From Mytilisepta virgata (Eukaryota > Mollusca > Bivalvia > Mytilida > Mytilidae): a stretch of 64,000 bases of DNA. Below the pieces are notes generated by a model. That model saw only the letters and a list, made by a program, of their open reading frames with translations, was not told the DNA's origin and ran no database searches. This document shows, one piece after another, positions 1-13,700 of the stretch (positions within the stretch are counted from its first letter, which is position 1; each line of letters starts with the position of its first letter). A program made the translations under genes and the position numbers. Location: contig CM051519.1 in the NCBI GenBank assembly GCA_028015205.1, forward strand, positions 78,141,539 to 78,205,538. Direction: 5' to 3'.

Positions 1-544
1 AGTCCAGGGCCAACTTTATACCTGTAGATATAAACAATATCAGAATTAAGTTAATTTAAAGATTTGATGTGTATTATGTTTTGAACATGTTACGTATGCT
101 CAAATATTAAGCCTATTTATACACTACAAATGATAAGGCGCTACAATAATTATCTTTATATCTGCAGTTGCTGTATACTTATAAGAGCATCATTAATGTC
201 ACATTAATTTTTTTTGCTTGAATATTTTTGCTATAACTTGTTATAAACATTCCTTTTTCAGAGAATATCTCTTAACTTTAAATTAATCTGTGCAATATTG
301 TATGGCAAATACTTGTTTTTGAAGGTGACTACTTATTTTTCACACTTTATAGATTAATCTGCCTATTTGTACTGACATATACAATTGGTAATATATATAT
401 ATATTTATATTGCAAAATGTATGTGTTTACTGGTAATACTCCTCACCTTGTATGTGTGTGCCGTGAGCAGGTTCTGTAAATCATTTTATTTGCTTTTATA
501 AGTGATGTACATACATACTGGTACATATTTAATTGTGTTGAAAA

Positions 545-684
545 TTATATAAGAGTTATGTGTTGTAGGAGGGAGTTGTCTCCCATTTGTCAATGATTGT
601 GAATGTATAAAATTATATGTGTTCTGTAATATGCCCTCCTGGGGCCCTATTTTGGAAATAAAAGCATCTATCTATCTATCTATA
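545..684 (+). repeat. Retroelement-like 3' tail with (ATCT)n
   Basis: A stretch with GTCTCCC and GGGGCCCTATTTTGGAAATAAA ends in four ATCT units. An AATAAA-like signal followed directly by a short ATCT microsatellite is typical of non-LTR retroelement 3' ends in molluscs. No reverse transcriptase is visible upstream, so this is at most a 5'-truncated copy, or the 3' end of an unidentified transcript. A short (TA)n run lies at about 392-405. Confidence 0.4.
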
Positions 685-1292
685 CATTTACATAGATAAA
701 ATACAGAGGACATTTGATATTACATAATAATTTGTACACCTGTACTGCCCTAGACATGACCTGTGATGTAATATAAAATATGCACAATGCTGTAATGTAA
801 ACACAGAGAACACACATATCTCTCAATGACCTCTATATCCCCTACCAGGAAAACATTTTACTGGATTCAGTAGTCATTGAACAATCAAAATTAGGTCATG
901 GTCTAGTGAAATGTGTACACAATAGTAAATATTTAAACTAAGATTAATGTAACTGCTTACCAAATAGCTGAGTTATTAGCAAAACTTTTACAAATGAGGG
1001 CAAAAGCTTGAAAATGAGGTAAATATGATATGTTCACCCCAAATAAAAGCATTGACCAAATATGGTTGCACTGAGATGTATTGAACTAACTAAAAACCGA
1101 CACACTGAAATATTAACTACAAAAATGATTAAGATTTCAAAAGCTTATTTAATCATTTTGTTCCAAGAAGCATGCAACCTAGAATTTTTTGTCATTGACC
1201 ATTTGTCTCCTATACTGCTTTACACACAGAGCTTTCAATGAATTTTTTTTTCTGTTTAATTTTTGAAATATTAAGTATTTTTTAAAAAACCA

Positions 1293-1422
1293 CTAGATAT
1301 CTGTAATGCCTTCATTGTTGAATGGCTTATAACTGTGAAAGTCCTTATATACATTTGATATTGCTGATCTTATTTTAATAGATTTTGATTCATCAACATC
1401 CACTCCACAGCCTTTCATATAA
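1293..1422 (-). CDS. Possible in-phase alternative terminal exon of RXYLT1-like gene
   Basis: About 190 bases past exon 3, an AATAG at 1423-1427 could act as acceptor. Splicing there would complete the AG of exon 3 to AGT and open 42 sense codons (YMKGCGVDVDESKS ... EGITDI) ending at TAG. The residues do not match the continuation expected from vertebrate RXYLT1, and the polypyrimidine tract is poor. It could be a truncating alternative exon, part of a repeat, or chance. Confidence 0.15.
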
Positions 1423-1613
1423 CTATTAATACAATTATTTTTACTTATGTTATTTAGAATTTTTATGAAAAGAATATCAATAACACAGTAAAGGAATGAA
1501 TGTCGTTTTGAGCAACATATGGAAAAATACCCATTAAATATATGTCACAATTTAAGAATATATGTACATATATATCAGGTAATCCGATACTGATTTAATA
1601 TTTAATACTATAC

Positions 1614-1713
1614 CTAAATTCAATATTATCTATTTTCTTCACACCATGACTCCAAGCAAGTGCATTTATATACTTCAGCTGACCTCCTAATATATGTTCC
1701 CATAAGTACTGTC
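1614..1713 (-). CDS. RXYLT1: RXYLT1-like coding exon 3
   Basis: This 100-base exon is too short for ORF callers. It follows a TATATTTTCAG acceptor. The first two bases complete a GGA codon with exon 2, giving AAIG-QYLWEHILGG, which matches AAIG-LYLWEHIFEG of vertebrate RXYLT1. The rest reads QLKYINALAWSHGVKK and IDNIEF. It ends before GTATAG in phase 2. The donor is weaker than consensus, so the 3' edge is less certain than the 5' edge. Confidence 0.82.
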
Positions 1714-4700
1714 CTGAAAATATAAAGTGTTTTTTTCAAAGACTATACAAAATTGTGGGCGTATTACGTTTCCGCATTTTTCGCAAAAATCCAGTTTCAC
1801 GTTTCCGCATTTTCGTGCATTACTTTTCCGAAATAAATAGATACCACCTTTCCGCATTTTTACCTGTATTTCATCTGTAAAAAATGGTAATAATGATATA
1901 TAAGACTTTTATTTAATTATAGTATTTTTTCTTAATTTGTATTTTATTATGATAATATAATTCCTTCAACAGGTAGATTATATTCAGATTTAACATTGTG
2001 ATATATATATATACATAGATTGATATATCTGCTTAACCAGTGCTTATAAGATTTTATAAGAATTCATTACATTATATATCTGTGCATATTTTGTATGTGT
2101 GTACATGTATGTATATTTCTGCATGCATGTGCATATGTATGGGTATGCATTGATATCTATTGTAAATTAACAGTAGTTAAATTAGAGACCACACTTAATG
2201 AAATTCCAGCCAGCTTGTCATTAGTACTAACTGTGTTAACTTATAACTTATTTTTGAATTTATCTTAGAAAATTATTTTATATAGTTTCTAAATTTGTTT
2301 GTACCATATTGTACCTTGTTCTATGGAGAGGGCTTATATAGGCTGCCTGTTGCCTAATCCTTTTCAGTTTTTCTGAATAAAATATTGTTTAAACCTAAAC
2401 ATTGTGAGTACTTTTTAAAAGTCACTACGTTGCCGCTGATTCTCACTTTCCAGCGCAAATATGGACATCTCCTCCCGACACAGAAGCCAAAAGAACCACA
2501 AATGGGCTGGAATCGTTTCATTTTCATTTTAAACTCCCAGTTCTATGCATGACACCAAAGTATATTTATTTTTATGGACGTTTTGCAGAAGATCCAAACA
2601 ACAACTTACATCAAAATTCGGTCTTTATCAGCAATAGCACCAGTTCGTAAAAATGACCGCGAACAAATTGAATTCGTATCCAAACAGTTTGTCAAGTATG
2701 GTAGAGAAGATATTACGAGGTTAGACTTCATAAAGTTAGTGTCTACAAGTGGTGAGCAGGGAGCAACATGTTTACCTGGCAAACGGAAGAAGCATACATT
2801 AAAAATTAAAATGCGGAAACGTAAATAACCTTTAACAAAATCAATGTAAAAACAATGCGGAAAAGAGTACTATAAAAATGCGGAAATGTAGGAATTTTAA
2901 TGCGGAAACGTAGTGCCAAAATGCGGAAACGTAAAACGCCGAAAATGGAGGTTAGACTTCATAAAGTTAGTGTCTACAAGTGGTGAGCAGGGGGCAACAT
3001 GTTTACCTGGCAAACGGAAGAAGCATACATTAAAAATTAAAATGTGGAAACGTAAATAACTTTTAACAAAATCAATGTAAAAACAATGCGGAAAAGAGTA
3101 CTATAAAAATGCGGAAACGTAGGAATTTTAATGCGGAAACGTAGTGCCAAAATGCGGAAACGTAAAACGCCGAAAATTGTGAGTTACAAACTCAGCTGTA
3201 TATCCACTTTAATATTTACCAGCCCAAATTTACTCCTCCAAAAATCTTCAATTTTGTGAAAGCTGAGGATTATCTCCTTAAATGCTATTAAACTTTTGGT
3301 CATTTTGGAATTTTTTTATTGCTCTTCACATTTTTAGATAATTGTTTTGTCATTTTCAACATTTTCAGCCTTGACCATAACTGATCGATGTGTTGTAGAT
3401 CAATGAAATGTGCACATCTTATGCATCAAATTGGTGATGAGAGAACTTTTTAAACTAGAATAAGATCCATCTGTTTAATTTACTAGAAAGTACACTACAG
3501 AGAGAAATTTGGACAATATTGTGGCTTTATATATTGTTTGATAAAATCTTTCTGTATTTTGAATGATTTGATGTTTTGTAAGCTGTAGAAATTTAGACTT
3601 GTTTCAAATTGTTTTGTATATATTTTTCTTCTCATTCTCATTTACTGACTTGATGTTTGCACTGCTAAATAATCAGGCTCTTAACCAGAAAGTTCCATTC
3701 CCTGTTCATGAGCTAAACGGATTAAAGTGTCACAGAAAAGGATATACAGTATTCTAAATTTCTGACTGAAAATACAATCAATTTATTGTTGAAAATATAT
3801 ATATATAAAAGTATTGAATGTTATCAAACATTGCAACAGGTGTTATTACATGTATAAGCTATTTTGCGTAAGTTTCTCAATTGTATAATTAAAGCATTAC
3901 CATTGATCAAAGTTACTTTATAGAGATTTTAAGCTGCCATGAAAAAATGAGTAAGGCTGCTAAAATTACAGGTCTATAAAGACCAATGAATGAATATTTT
4001 TGATTTTTCTGTCAGACCCATTGGAATCAGATTATAAAAATGTTGCATATATTTCATAATCTACATTTATCTACAAGAATTACCTACACATTATGATATA
4101 TGCAACTTTACTGCCTTTTAGAACACCAGTTACTTTTCCCAGTGCAGTGCTATCATAGTAATGAGAGACAGCTGTAATTTTATCATCTTGTAAGAACAAA
4201 GGTTGGGTGTCAGGATCAAGTATAAAATAATTATGAAGTAGCTGGTATCAAAGGATTATTTTATCAGATATATGGAAAAGTCAGGTCAAAAACAAAATGT
4301 TGGTTCTGTAATAATCTGCATTTAATATGCAAAGTTCAAATGAAAATGTTCATGTTCTTCACAAATCAGATGTGAATTTCATTGTTATAGTGGAATTCTT
4401 TTTTACAATGTATGTAAACTTCAAAATACCACATAATATCTACATTTTAATTTTTTTAAGCTAAACTGATACTATAACTAAGTAAATTGTAATCTGAGTC
4501 AACTTTTAATACTGGTACTTTTGACATCACTATAATAGTCCATTGTCCTACATTGGATAGGATGCAGAGACTTTCTTAGATTCATCACGATACTAACTTT
4601 CATGACTATGTCTTATAATACCTAAGAACTATACTTGGACGTAAACCTTAACACATGAATCATGAAATATGTGTCATATGACCCAAAGTTTTGGGCAGGA

Positions 4701-7700
4701 AGTAGGTGTCGTTCAGATGCAACTATATGCCAAGTAAGATGGGTGTACATAATTTGGTTTAATGTAGAAATCTTGCTGCAGGCTCACATGAATGAGAAAC
4801 TCAAAATTTAAAAATCCCTCAAAAAATATTTCAATATAACTTGCAAGATAACCTTGACTTTTGTAAAATTCTTAGGTGGTCTCCTGTCAATAGCGTGTCC
4901 AGGGGTGTGGATATCTGTACAAAACACCCACCATTATTTAAATAAAACTTATCCTCTGAACAATTTAGACAATGTTGCAATGGTCCTTGAGAACTATTTT
5001 CAATATTTTTTGGTATTTCCAACTTCAAAAAGTAAAAGAAAAAAGAAAATAAAAAAAAATATGGGACAAATATAACTAATTTGTTAGTTTCTTAATCTTT
5101 TTCTGCAGAACATGAAGTTTTCTATGTGATTAGTCAGAAAGGTATAATGGGTTCCAGTTGAGCAATATAAGCTCTTGGGAGCCTTTACTGAAGATATTCC
5201 TTAATTTTATTCAATACTCATGATTGTTATCCAATTATCTATACAAATATTCATTATAATGACCTTCAGTATCAATTAATCAATCAATGTAACTCTCCCT
5301 TCAGATATAACTCATGTAACAAGTTTTTAAGATGGAAATATTGGATAAGACAGGAAATGCTCTTTTTACTTTTTGATCATCCTTCACAAAGGATAAGAAA
5401 GGGCAAGTCTATCACAATTTATCATATATATTATTACCTAACTAATTTCATGTCCATCAATCCAATATTTGATCTTTAGGATCTTAGTATACAAAAATAT
5501 CCTATTAGGCTAAAGCTTTCTTTTTTGAGTAATTCTGCATTATAAACTACAAGTACTTTTTATGTATAATTTCTTTGTGAAATTCAGGATATCTACTTGA
5601 ATTGACTTGTAGCAACCAGGAAACTTTCAAAGTACTAAAAGCTTAAGGGTAAGACAATTTAAGACTTCTGGGACAGAAAACTACCAGCAATGATGAAGTC
5701 AAAAACACTTTGACATGTTTAAATTTCGTGGATAAAAAGTAGTTGAAATTTTTTTTGTACTTTTTGTAAAAGCATACATTACATGAAAAAACAGAGAATT
5801 AAGCAAAAAAAGTCCTGAAAAGGTAAATCTTCAATGTTATTTGAAATATGTTGAAGTGAATAAATTCAAAATCATAAAATGCCATCACTGACTACTTTAC
5901 TATAATTTTTCTGTCCATATATTAGATGGTCTGAGAAAAGTGGATTTTTCAACAAACCAATAACATATATAGTTTACAACTTCTCTATATATATCTATAA
6001 TCTGAAATGACCATCTAGAAAATCTATCATAACAACATTTCATCGATACAAAGTACTTTCTGATCGGCCAACATTGATTCATATTTTCTGCAGGGAATGA
6101 TAGAATCATTTATTAACTGATCATTATACATATATTGTAGTTTGGGTATGATATATTGTGACTTTCTCACATCTGACAGGATATTCCAGTAAGAAATTGA
6201 TTTTCACACCTTAGGTTTCCGACTTCCTAAGAAATCAGAAATGTAATTCAAAAAAAGAAAAGTGAGGAAATAAATTATATAAATGCAGCCTGTTATTTCG
6301 TCTGAAATCCTATTGGGAATTAAATATGCTACCTAGCATGAAATTCAAGACTTACATTACATCACCGATAACCATTTGTCATTGGAAGAACATGAAAAAA
6401 TTCTATTGTAATTCTGTCAAATGTATCACTTTATCTTTCAATATACTTTCATTGTTTCTCTTCAATAAATAAAAAAAGTAAAATAGTCCATCTATTGAAA
6501 TATCTGAAAAGCTATGATACCTTAAGAAGACTTCCACTTTAATCCCATGGCTGATGTATCAGCCAGCTTAAATCAAGACTTTTCTGCACTTCTTATATGA
6601 CAGACATCTGCATCAAAGTAAATGAAATAAAAGATATATTTTAAGTTTTGTTCATTGGGGTTTTATGCCACTTTCAACACAGCATGGAGCTGGTCTATGA
6701 GGAATCCAGAATACCTTTTGACCTTAGAACAAGCAATCCTTGTCAATTAAGATTTAAGTTCATCAAAAACACCTTAGATGGATTCAATGGAAATCTCAGT
6801 GAATACACATTCTCAAAATTGCAGAAAAATTCTTCTATTTTCTGATATGTCACTAAATATGCAATGCAATGAATAATTCATGGTAAAAACTATATACTCA
6901 ATCAACAGGAGGTACTGTGCCATCAATGTTTACTTAAGTGACTGTAAGTTTTTAATCTTAGTCATGAATTTTAATGAGGAGCAATGCATAAAATGTCTTC
7001 CAGCAGAACATCTTATATCATGTATTTATTACCAGGAAGATAAAAACAATTACTTCCAAGAGTATTCAGTTACAAAGATAAGCCCAAAGTGATGGTTAAA
7101 AATCCTTTCTTCAGGCAATAGAGCAATTAATATGCTAAAATCTTCAAACATGAAATTAGCAACACAGTAAATTATCTAAAATAAGCAAATAAAAGTGATT
7201 TGTGTGAAAAGATAAAAGAATCGTTGATACTATTAGTAATTTCCTTTTATTATCAATAATCTAAGAACACATTTTCAACCAATGAAATTAGGTTTAAAAT
7301 TAGGATATACATGTACAAAAACAGCTACAATGTGAACAAATATCTATATGTCAGGGCTAAGTTAGTACAAAGAGTTTGTTTAAAATCTGATATATCATAA
7401 CATGCCAATAGTATTTTTGATATTTTTCCAGTGGAATTCTTGAAGAACAACAATTTTCGATGTACCGGTATGTTATGTTAAATTCATAGAAGAAAATTAT
7501 TACAGATTTGTCAAGTTTTTCAGTTTCAGCCATAATATCAACTACTGCTTTTGTAAATGTACGATGGGAACATTATAAACATTTCTAGTCTATCTTGAAA
7601 AACAGTCAATGAAAACTAATGCTGAAGACTGCAAAAACAATTTATATCAAAAGATGGCAAAATAAAGGTGAGCTTAAAAAACAAAACAATTTATACCAAA

Positions 7701-10700
7701 AGATGGCAAAATAAAGGTGAGCTTAAAAAACAAAAAAAAGCTATATGTAGTCCTTCAGATTGAATTCCATTGTCTTTTTCTTCTATATATAATATAATAA
7801 TACTGATCAAAATTCACTTGTGTCTTATAAAGCAGAGATCAACCCTGTCAGTGTATTAATGGGATAGGACATAAAAAGTCAATTTAGCCAATTTATGTCA
7901 ATATGATCTGAGATGGCAAACAAAAGTTAAGCAGACAATTTTCTCTTATTTTGTATAATGTACATTATTATTTCCCACTGATGACATTCTGATTATATGG
8001 ATTACATGTCCCCTATCTTATCATAAAAATTAAGAACAATATACTGAGAAGGTATGAAGTATTAGTGGATCAACAATCGGATTTCGTATAGATGTTGAAA
8101 GAGTATATTTAAACCTTTATAATTGCTGTGATGACATCCTCCTGGGATTATTATCACATTATCATTTTTTCCTTGTTTTTTTTTTCAATTCTTTTCCTTT
8201 GCTGTATGATGTAGATTTCTGTGAAGAAATCAGTCAAATTAGTGCTTTAATTGATATTCAAGTTTATAATCAATGAACAACATGATTGTATAAGTGAAGA
8301 GATGAGATCTCATGATTTAATTCTGCAAGTGAAGGGATGAGATCTCATGATTTAATTCTGCAAGTGAAGGGATGAGACCTCATGATTTAATTCTGCAACT
8401 TTCTGGTAATATCCAAATACATGTATGTCAGAAAATGCATGGATATTGGGTATGCATCAACATTCCATAGGACTGGCTATAGGAGGATTTATTACATCTA
8501 GGGCTAGTGAAGTCTTCAAAAAGGAGCAATGTCCAACCAACAAGACAAGCTCCAAACTCCAAATTATTAAGCAATCAACAGTGTCAAAAATTAACAACAG
8601 TAACGATAAATCCCAAGTAAACACAAAATACCTTATAATATTAATAAACAGACAAGAGAAAAACACTTAAAACTTGAGATATTTACATATGGAATATGTG
8701 GTATACCTTATAATAGATAAACAGACAAGAGAAAATCACTTACAACTTAATTAGGACAGTTACATATGGAATATGGTACATGTAATTATGTTCCAACATG
8801 TCTGCATGTTTACAAGTACTCAGCTGAGACGCCACCTAAATCATGTCTCAGGATAAACAATTTAAAGTAAGACAACTTTAAAACAAAAACAAAAAAAGAA
8901 AAGAAGAGTACTCAGAGTTCAATATAAAAAGTTTTTATAAATGGATAGATGAAAAAGTACCATACTTTTATATTTAGCTCAAAATAGATGTACTAACTTG
9001 GTGATAACATGGCAATGACTTTGGACTAAATAATCAGTTATAGTAGCTGTATTTTAAAATTAATTTCATGCCATAAAATCCTTCAATTACAGCTGCTTCA
9101 AAGCAAAAATGATCACACCATAGTATTATGATATTTTGACTGTTTCTTTTTTTTCAATAGTTCAACTAAATGTAGATATTTATAGTATATATTTATATGT
9201 AAATACAGCTAGTAGCAAATTAGGTTTCCCAATAAAGATCAATATGCTCTCTCTACAGATAATTTTTTTTATTTAGATAAATTACTTGTGTTCTATAATT
9301 ATACCACTAATTTCATTAAGGAAAAAGAACAATAACTGAGTTAGCCCATACTGTGGTTGGGAGAGGTGATAAATTAACCAAGAAAATAATTTAGTCATCA
9401 GTGTTTTCAGGAAAGAATCCAGTTATCCTTGCTGTAAACAATATGGGAAATTGAATATTATGGCAATAAAAAATAGGTGAAAGTCCACAGTATCCAAATC
9501 AAAAGTCATGACAAATTAGTGAGAACAGGAACAGTCACAAATCCCAAGGTATCTTAATAATAAAGAAAGAAACATTACTGTGATCATTATGACAAAAGAT
9601 TTCAATAATATTCTATGTAAAATGTGTTGCATTAAAAACTGTTCTAAAAAAATTTTAAAAAAATTCAGGCCTGTCATATTCAACACTTATCAACTTCAAT
9701 GAGATTGTAATTTTCCAAGGTTGATAGGCACATCAAGCATCCTTTTGTTATTTTTCAACTTCAATGAGATTATAATTTTCCAAGGTTGATAGACACATAA
9801 AGCAGCCTTTTGTTATTTTTGCTGTTTGTTTTGCTCTGTTTTTTTGAGGGAGGAAAGGTGTTATTATGATACTGATCATAGTTTCAGGTGTTCCTAGAGC
9901 TAGCCTGTTTGGGTGTAACAGGTACATATTTAAGAACAGATAGGCAGGCTTTTTAGTGCCATTCTCATATTTTACCAATGTCTGGAATGTTAAATTAAGC
10001 CTATGTAATAAAGATGCCTTTGTCTTATTACTGATATATAAATCAATTAAAGTAAACACAATCGGATATGTTCTTATAAATTACTCTATATTAAGAAGTT
10101 AATGGGATGCAACTCAAAAAATGCAACAGGCTGCAATAATTAAATAATAATTCTTCCTAACAAAAAGATTTAGAAACTGCATTAGTTACTCTTGCAAAGA
10201 ATAATTTCAGAATTTACAGTACATTTAAATGACTATATATATATATATTTATCAACTATTTTGGGGATATAATTAAGTCCCAATCCAAAATGTAGAGAAG
10301 CATCTGAGTGGTCAAATGGTGCATGAATCATCTTCTTACTACCTACAATATTAAGGCAATGCAATGAGACACTTTACCAGTAAATATATTATGAACCATG
10401 GACTTCATAACCTATGACAGACATTTTGACACAGAAATTTTTTAGACGTTTTACATTACTTTGGTTTAGACACATGAAGGTATTTACATAAGATTCACTA
10501 GTTAAAAAATCTTGTTATTGTTTCTCATGGAAATTAAATTAATACTGTAAACAGCTTCTTTACACAGAAATGTTGGTTGCTGACAATCAGATAAGCAATC
10601 CCAGTAGGAAGGATGAGTATTTGTTTTTCTATGTTTGAAAAGGGAAAAACCCAATTTTTTTCTCTTGTTTATTAGTTTCTCATTCATATTATGTTTGTTT

Positions 10701-13700
10701 TATTATAGTATCTTTTATTTTTGATAGTGATAAGGATTAACAGTTACCTCAGAGTGCTTGCAACAAAACAAAAATCTTGTCATAATATTTTCAAAAGATA
10801 CAACTAATACATGTATATAAGAATCAGACCAAATTCCTCTCTCCTTAAATCTTATTCTCACTATTAATATGGTTTTACAGGCCGGGTTTACAGGGGACAT
10901 GAGTGAATAGGAAATAAAAAGGTCATTCACAATGAAAAAAACCTTAGTAGATGTTGCATTTTTATCAATTTGACCTTCCAAAGCAAAGAGATAAAAGCTG
11001 CAAAAATGTTGCATGAATATTAAATGTAAATTCTATCTAATTATAAGATTTTCTCTGCACATACTACACATCAATCATACATAATTGAAATCATCAATCT
11101 TGCCAAAATAATATGTATTTCAGTAAGCTACAAATTATGGTCTACAATTTATACTGAATTTGTTATCTAACTTTTTGTTGATTATATGGGACCAGACAAT
11201 GGATCAATGTGTCATAATACTTCCCTGATTAAGGATGTGGTCAATGAGAATAACAAACATCTTCATTTGATTTGTTTGGTCAGATCCTACTTTACACATA
11301 TGGACAAATAACAAATTCATACCAATTTAGGAAATCAACAGACATTTATTTGACTGATCTTATTCTTCTGGCAAAAACTCTCAGAATCCTACATGCTATT
11401 CTATCTAAACTTCCCCTTGTCTTCATCATTTGAATCAAATTAATATTTTTGTCTAGGATCATGATATACTAATTAGCGAGGGTCAAAATATGCATTACCG
11501 AAATGATTCAAAACAGGGGCATATAACTATTAATCTGTGTAACATATATAAAGATAGCTGAAGATCGGGATTATTTTCAAATACGTTTCCATATACGGTG
11601 CTTCCAAAACACTGACAAACACATGCATCAAGCTAAGTGTGATGTATATGAATGTATTTCATCCCTATAATATCAAATTTTATGACAGGGAAAATCTACA
11701 GGTATTTCTATCAGCAAACACAAAAGGTGTTTCTACCAGCAAAAACAATAATCACAAACCCATTACTTTTGCAAAATCACGTATTCTGCAGTGAAGGTTT
11801 ATTAAATATACATAAATATTTCGTGTTTCCATGAAGTTAATTTAATTGTCACACTGGATTCAATTATATTGTGGGCATCAATTCCTATGTTTACTAAATA
11901 ATTATTGGTTTACAGATATGACATAAACAATAAACTAGAGGCTCCCAGAGGCCTGTATCACTCACCTGGACTATGTCCATCTAGACTGGCAGCCTGGAAC
12001 ATTGCTGTCAAGTTCCAATTGGCTCACTGGTTTCAAACAAGAAGATCTTGCCAACTTTTGTTCCAATTGGCTAAGTGGTTTCAGACTAGAAGATGTTTAA
12101 GTAAATTTCCCATAGGGTCCTAAGTTCGGCTCTGGTGGCCATCTTAGATGACAGGCAGGGCCATCGAATACACTTCTGAAAGAGGACCACCTAAGGACCA
12201 TTGTTGCCGTTTTGTTCCAATTGGCCAAGTGGATTCAGACAACAAGATTTTTTAAAATTTCCCATGGGGTCCTTTTTTAAACTAAGTTTGGTTGTGGCAG
12301 CCATCTTGGTTGACGTGCGGGGTCATCGATATAATTTTGAAAGAGGACCATTAAGGACCATTGCTGCCAAGTTTTGTTCCAATTGGCCTAATGGTTTCAG
12401 ACAAGAAGATTTTTAAGTAAATTTCCCATAGGGTCCTATTTTAAATTAAGTTCACCTCTGGCGGCCATCTTGGATGATGGGCGGGATCAATGGATATAAG
12501 TCTGAAAGAGGACCACCTGAGGACCATTGCTGCCAAGTTTTGTTCCAATTAGCCAAGTGGTTCCAGACAAGAAAATCTTTAAAGTATTAATAATTTCCCA
12601 TAGGGTACTATGTAAAACTATGTTGGGCTCTGGTGGCCATAACGGATGACGAGCAGGGCCATGAGATATCTTAAAGAGGACCACTTAAGGACCATTGTTG
12701 TCAAGTTTTGTTTGTTCCAATTGGCCCAGTGGTTTCAGAGGAGATCTTTAAAGGAAAGTTTACGACAACGGACAAACGCCAAGTGATGATAATAGCTCAC
12801 ATGGCCCTCTGGGCCAGGTGAGCTAAAAATGTACATTTCCTGGAAGGCTTCGGGGTCATCCATAACGGTCAATATTTTTTACAAGTTTATGAAGAGCATG
12901 CTTTGTGGAAACCCCCAATGCCCTTCAAAAAGTGTACATCAACATTTTTTAACATTGTTGCTGTGAACAGGTACTACTGCTTACTCAGAAAGAGAATCTA
13001 CAGCCATCAATACACCCCATGAAAATACATGTACCAAGTCCACAGCATGGGTCATATGTCGGCATGCTCGATTGATTTGCCATTTTTTGGCCTTTTTCAC
13101 CTTCAAAACTTAATATCAGCATCATTTTCATGAATTCTATAAATATCATCACCATGTTACCGGCATGTATTCACTATTTTTCAGAATTTCGGCAGACTGG
13201 TGACATCTGTACCCATTATAAAGTGTACGCTAAAAATGTTGAATTTGGAACCCTTCCCTCCAGCATGCATTTTGAAATCCCATGAAAAATGTTGACAATT
13301 ATGGATGAGCCCTTAAATTAATAATCTCATTGCACCAATGAAAACAATAAAAACTGATAATGAGTCTACACAAGTAAAATTAAATAATTTTTCAAAATTT
13401 CTTTACTCTACATTACGTTTGTAACTTATGTTTTTATGTTTTACATTTTTATGAAACTAGAGGCTCTCAAGAGCCTGTATCGCTCACCTGGATTTAACTT
13501 TTCACCTTGAGCAGACCTAAAAATTTAAGTGTTGCAGTCAATTTGGCTGGTTTTTCTATAGGATTCTGTGTTAAACTAATTTCAGCTGTGGCAGCCATCT
13601 TGGTTTAGTCCAGGTCAACGGATACATTTCTAAAAGAGAACCATCTAAGGACCATTTCTGCTAAGTCTTGTTCCAACTGGCTAAGCGGTTTCAGACAAGA

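Larger units (their letters stand above)
1757..3172. mobile_element. hAT-like non-autonomous DNA transposon, about 1.42 kb
   Basis: The ends are inverted repeats: left GGGCGTATTACGTTTCCGC and right, read inward, CGGCGTTTTACGTTTCCGC. An 8-bp direct repeat AAAATTGT flanks them (1749-1756 and 3173-3180), as expected for hAT target-site duplications. The motif ACGTTTCCGCAT, or its complement, recurs at least eight times in the terminal regions (1760-1860 and 2810-3165). A 231-bp segment near the right end is tandemly duplicated (2717-2947 and 2948-3172). No transposase is visible. The left end is only 43 bases from the 3' splice site of RXYLT1-like exon 3. Confidence 0.65.

Noticed and set aside
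8292..8396. CRISPR-like array (35-bp units)
   Set aside because: The units are directly adjacent with no spacers, and the genome is eukaryotic.
9748..10059. 103-codon minus-strand ORF
   Set aside because: Ends in a 65-bp tandem repeat, has no domain or splice fit, and the RXYLT1 exons on both sides join without it.
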